From the NCBI RefSeq assembly GCF_041583835.1, contig NZ_JBFHFC010000006.1, positions 62,001 through 126,000 of the forward strand: DNA of 64,000 nt, written 5' to 3'. The stretch is from Thiomicrorhabdus sp041583835. Lineage in GTDB: Bacteria; Pseudomonadota; Gammaproteobacteria; Thiomicrospirales; Thiomicrospiraceae. The notes under the pieces are model-generated. The model searched no databases and had not been told where the DNA came from. It was given only the letters and a program-made list of their open reading frames with translations. The position numbers and the translations under genes are program-made. Positions 63,543 to 64,000 of the stretch are shown in pieces. Positions within the stretch are counted from its first letter, which is position 1. The number at the start of each line of letters is the position of its first letter.

Positions 63543-64000
63543 ATGGATATATCTCTGGCTCAAAGGCTTTTTTTAGAGGAAGCTGAAGACCTATTACAAG
63601 ATATTGCCGACTCTCTGACTTCGATTAAAGACTCTCCCAAACAAGCAAAAACCTACATCAATCAAATTTTTCGTAGTGTTCATACCATCAAAGGCTCGTG
63701 CCGGGCCTTAGGACACGAAAACCTTGCTGATTTTGCCGATGAATTCGAAAGCTTTTTACAGTTTTCAAGACAGTCAACAGGCCCTTTATCCAGTGAACAC
63801 ATTACACTTTTGTCACAACTGCATGAACACCTTGAACTTCTGATTAAAAAAATCAATTTTCAAGATCTTCTAATCGACCTTGATCATCAAAAACACCTAC
63901 TGAATAAAATCGACTATTTGAAAAACAATGCTAAGGAAAATACCGACTCCGAAGAAAGAAAACTTACCCTGAACTCGTCCGAAACAGAAAAAATTATCTC
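63543..64000 (+). CDS. CheA-like histidine kinase, N-terminal Hpt domain, cut by window end
   Basis: The first 152 codons of a plus-strand gene. The N-terminus is an Hpt domain: FLEEAEDLLQDIADSL and SVHTIKGSCRALG with phospho-accepting His47, followed by a charged linker (KENTDSEERKLT). This is the start of a CheA-type chemotaxis kinase; the ATPase and regulatory domains are beyond base 64000, so a stand-alone Hpt protein cannot be excluded. CAGGA lies upstream of the ATG. It probably works with the CheW proteins in this window. Confidence 0.8.
   Translation, partial: MDISLAQRLFLEEAEDLLQDIADSLTSIKDSPKQAKTYINQIFRSVHTIKGSCRALGHENLADFADEFESFLQFSRQSTGPLSSEHITLLSQLHEHLELLIKKINFQDLLIDLDHQKHLLNKIDYLKNNAKENTDSEERKLTLNSSETEKII

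Noticed and set aside
1..64000. CRISPR arrays, tRNA or rRNA genes, transposons, prophage
   Set aside because: Looked for; no regular direct repeats with spacers, no tRNA-type T-loop with an acceptor stem, no transposase or integrase seen.

Overview
This window reads as chromosomal DNA from a motile gammaproteobacterial sulfur oxidiser, most like the Thiomicrospira / Thiomicrorhabdus / Hydrogenovibrio group. That placement is an inference from gene content: a sulfide:quinone oxidoreductase with its DUF6858-type neighbour, a gammaproteobacterial housekeeping gene order (degQ-lepA-lepB-rnc-era-recO-pdxJ-acpS and nrdR-ribD-ribE-ribB-ribH-nusB-thiL), many chemotaxis and c-di-GMP proteins, and no sign of plasmid or phage. 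I see no rRNA, tRNA, CRISPR array, insertion sequence or integrase. Genes are tightly packed; several neighbours overlap as TAATG, and hairpin-plus-T-run terminators mark most unit ends.

Layout: 1-7.7 kb holds a Lon-type AAA protease (cut by the window edge), an ammonium transporter, a PLP-dependent deaminase/desulfhydrase-like enzyme, sqr with a small partner, greB and a GDSL lipoprotein hydrolase. 7.8-15.7 kb holds a calcium-loop protein of unknown role, a MacB-like ABC exporter operon (ATPase, FtsX permease, HlyD adaptor) and four small genes. 15.7-23.9 kb is a signalling island on the minus strand: two GGDEF-EAL proteins (one with its frame broken at an A7 run), cheW, and a chemoreceptor with about five stacked HAMP units. 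About 400 bases upstream of the chemoreceptor start lies a sequence strongly resembling the c-di-GMP-I (GEMM) riboswitch. 24-34.5 kb is a long minus-strand housekeeping block ending in degQ-like protease and rseC, which abuts divergent nadB with no rpoE-rseA-rseB between. 36-45 kb has a second cheW, ygfZ, lysS, prfB (with the programmed +1 frameshift), a DUF5610-like protein and a hybrid kinase/response regulator pair. 45-53 kb has fumC, a thioredoxin, a two-CBS protein under a near-perfect sigma-28 promoter, peroxiredoxin, ispA, queD, pilD, DUF3579 and DAHP synthase. 53-60 kb is the riboflavin operon plus glyA. 60-64 kb has ettA, a PAS-GGDEF protein with a degenerate active site, a secreted DsrE-like protein, and the start of a CheA-like kinase.

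The main biological thread is c-di-GMP and motility. All three GGDEF domains have degenerate signature motifs, while both EAL domains keep most of the recognisable catalytic positions, so locally the balance leans to c-di-GMP breakdown or sensing rather than synthesis. A candidate c-di-GMP riboswitch in the leader of the poly-HAMP receptor, two CheW proteins, a CheA-like kinase and a sigma-28-driven CBS protein together suggest linked control of swimming by c-di-GMP and adenylate ligands. The riboswitch and the sigma-28/CBS link are the observations I would test first.
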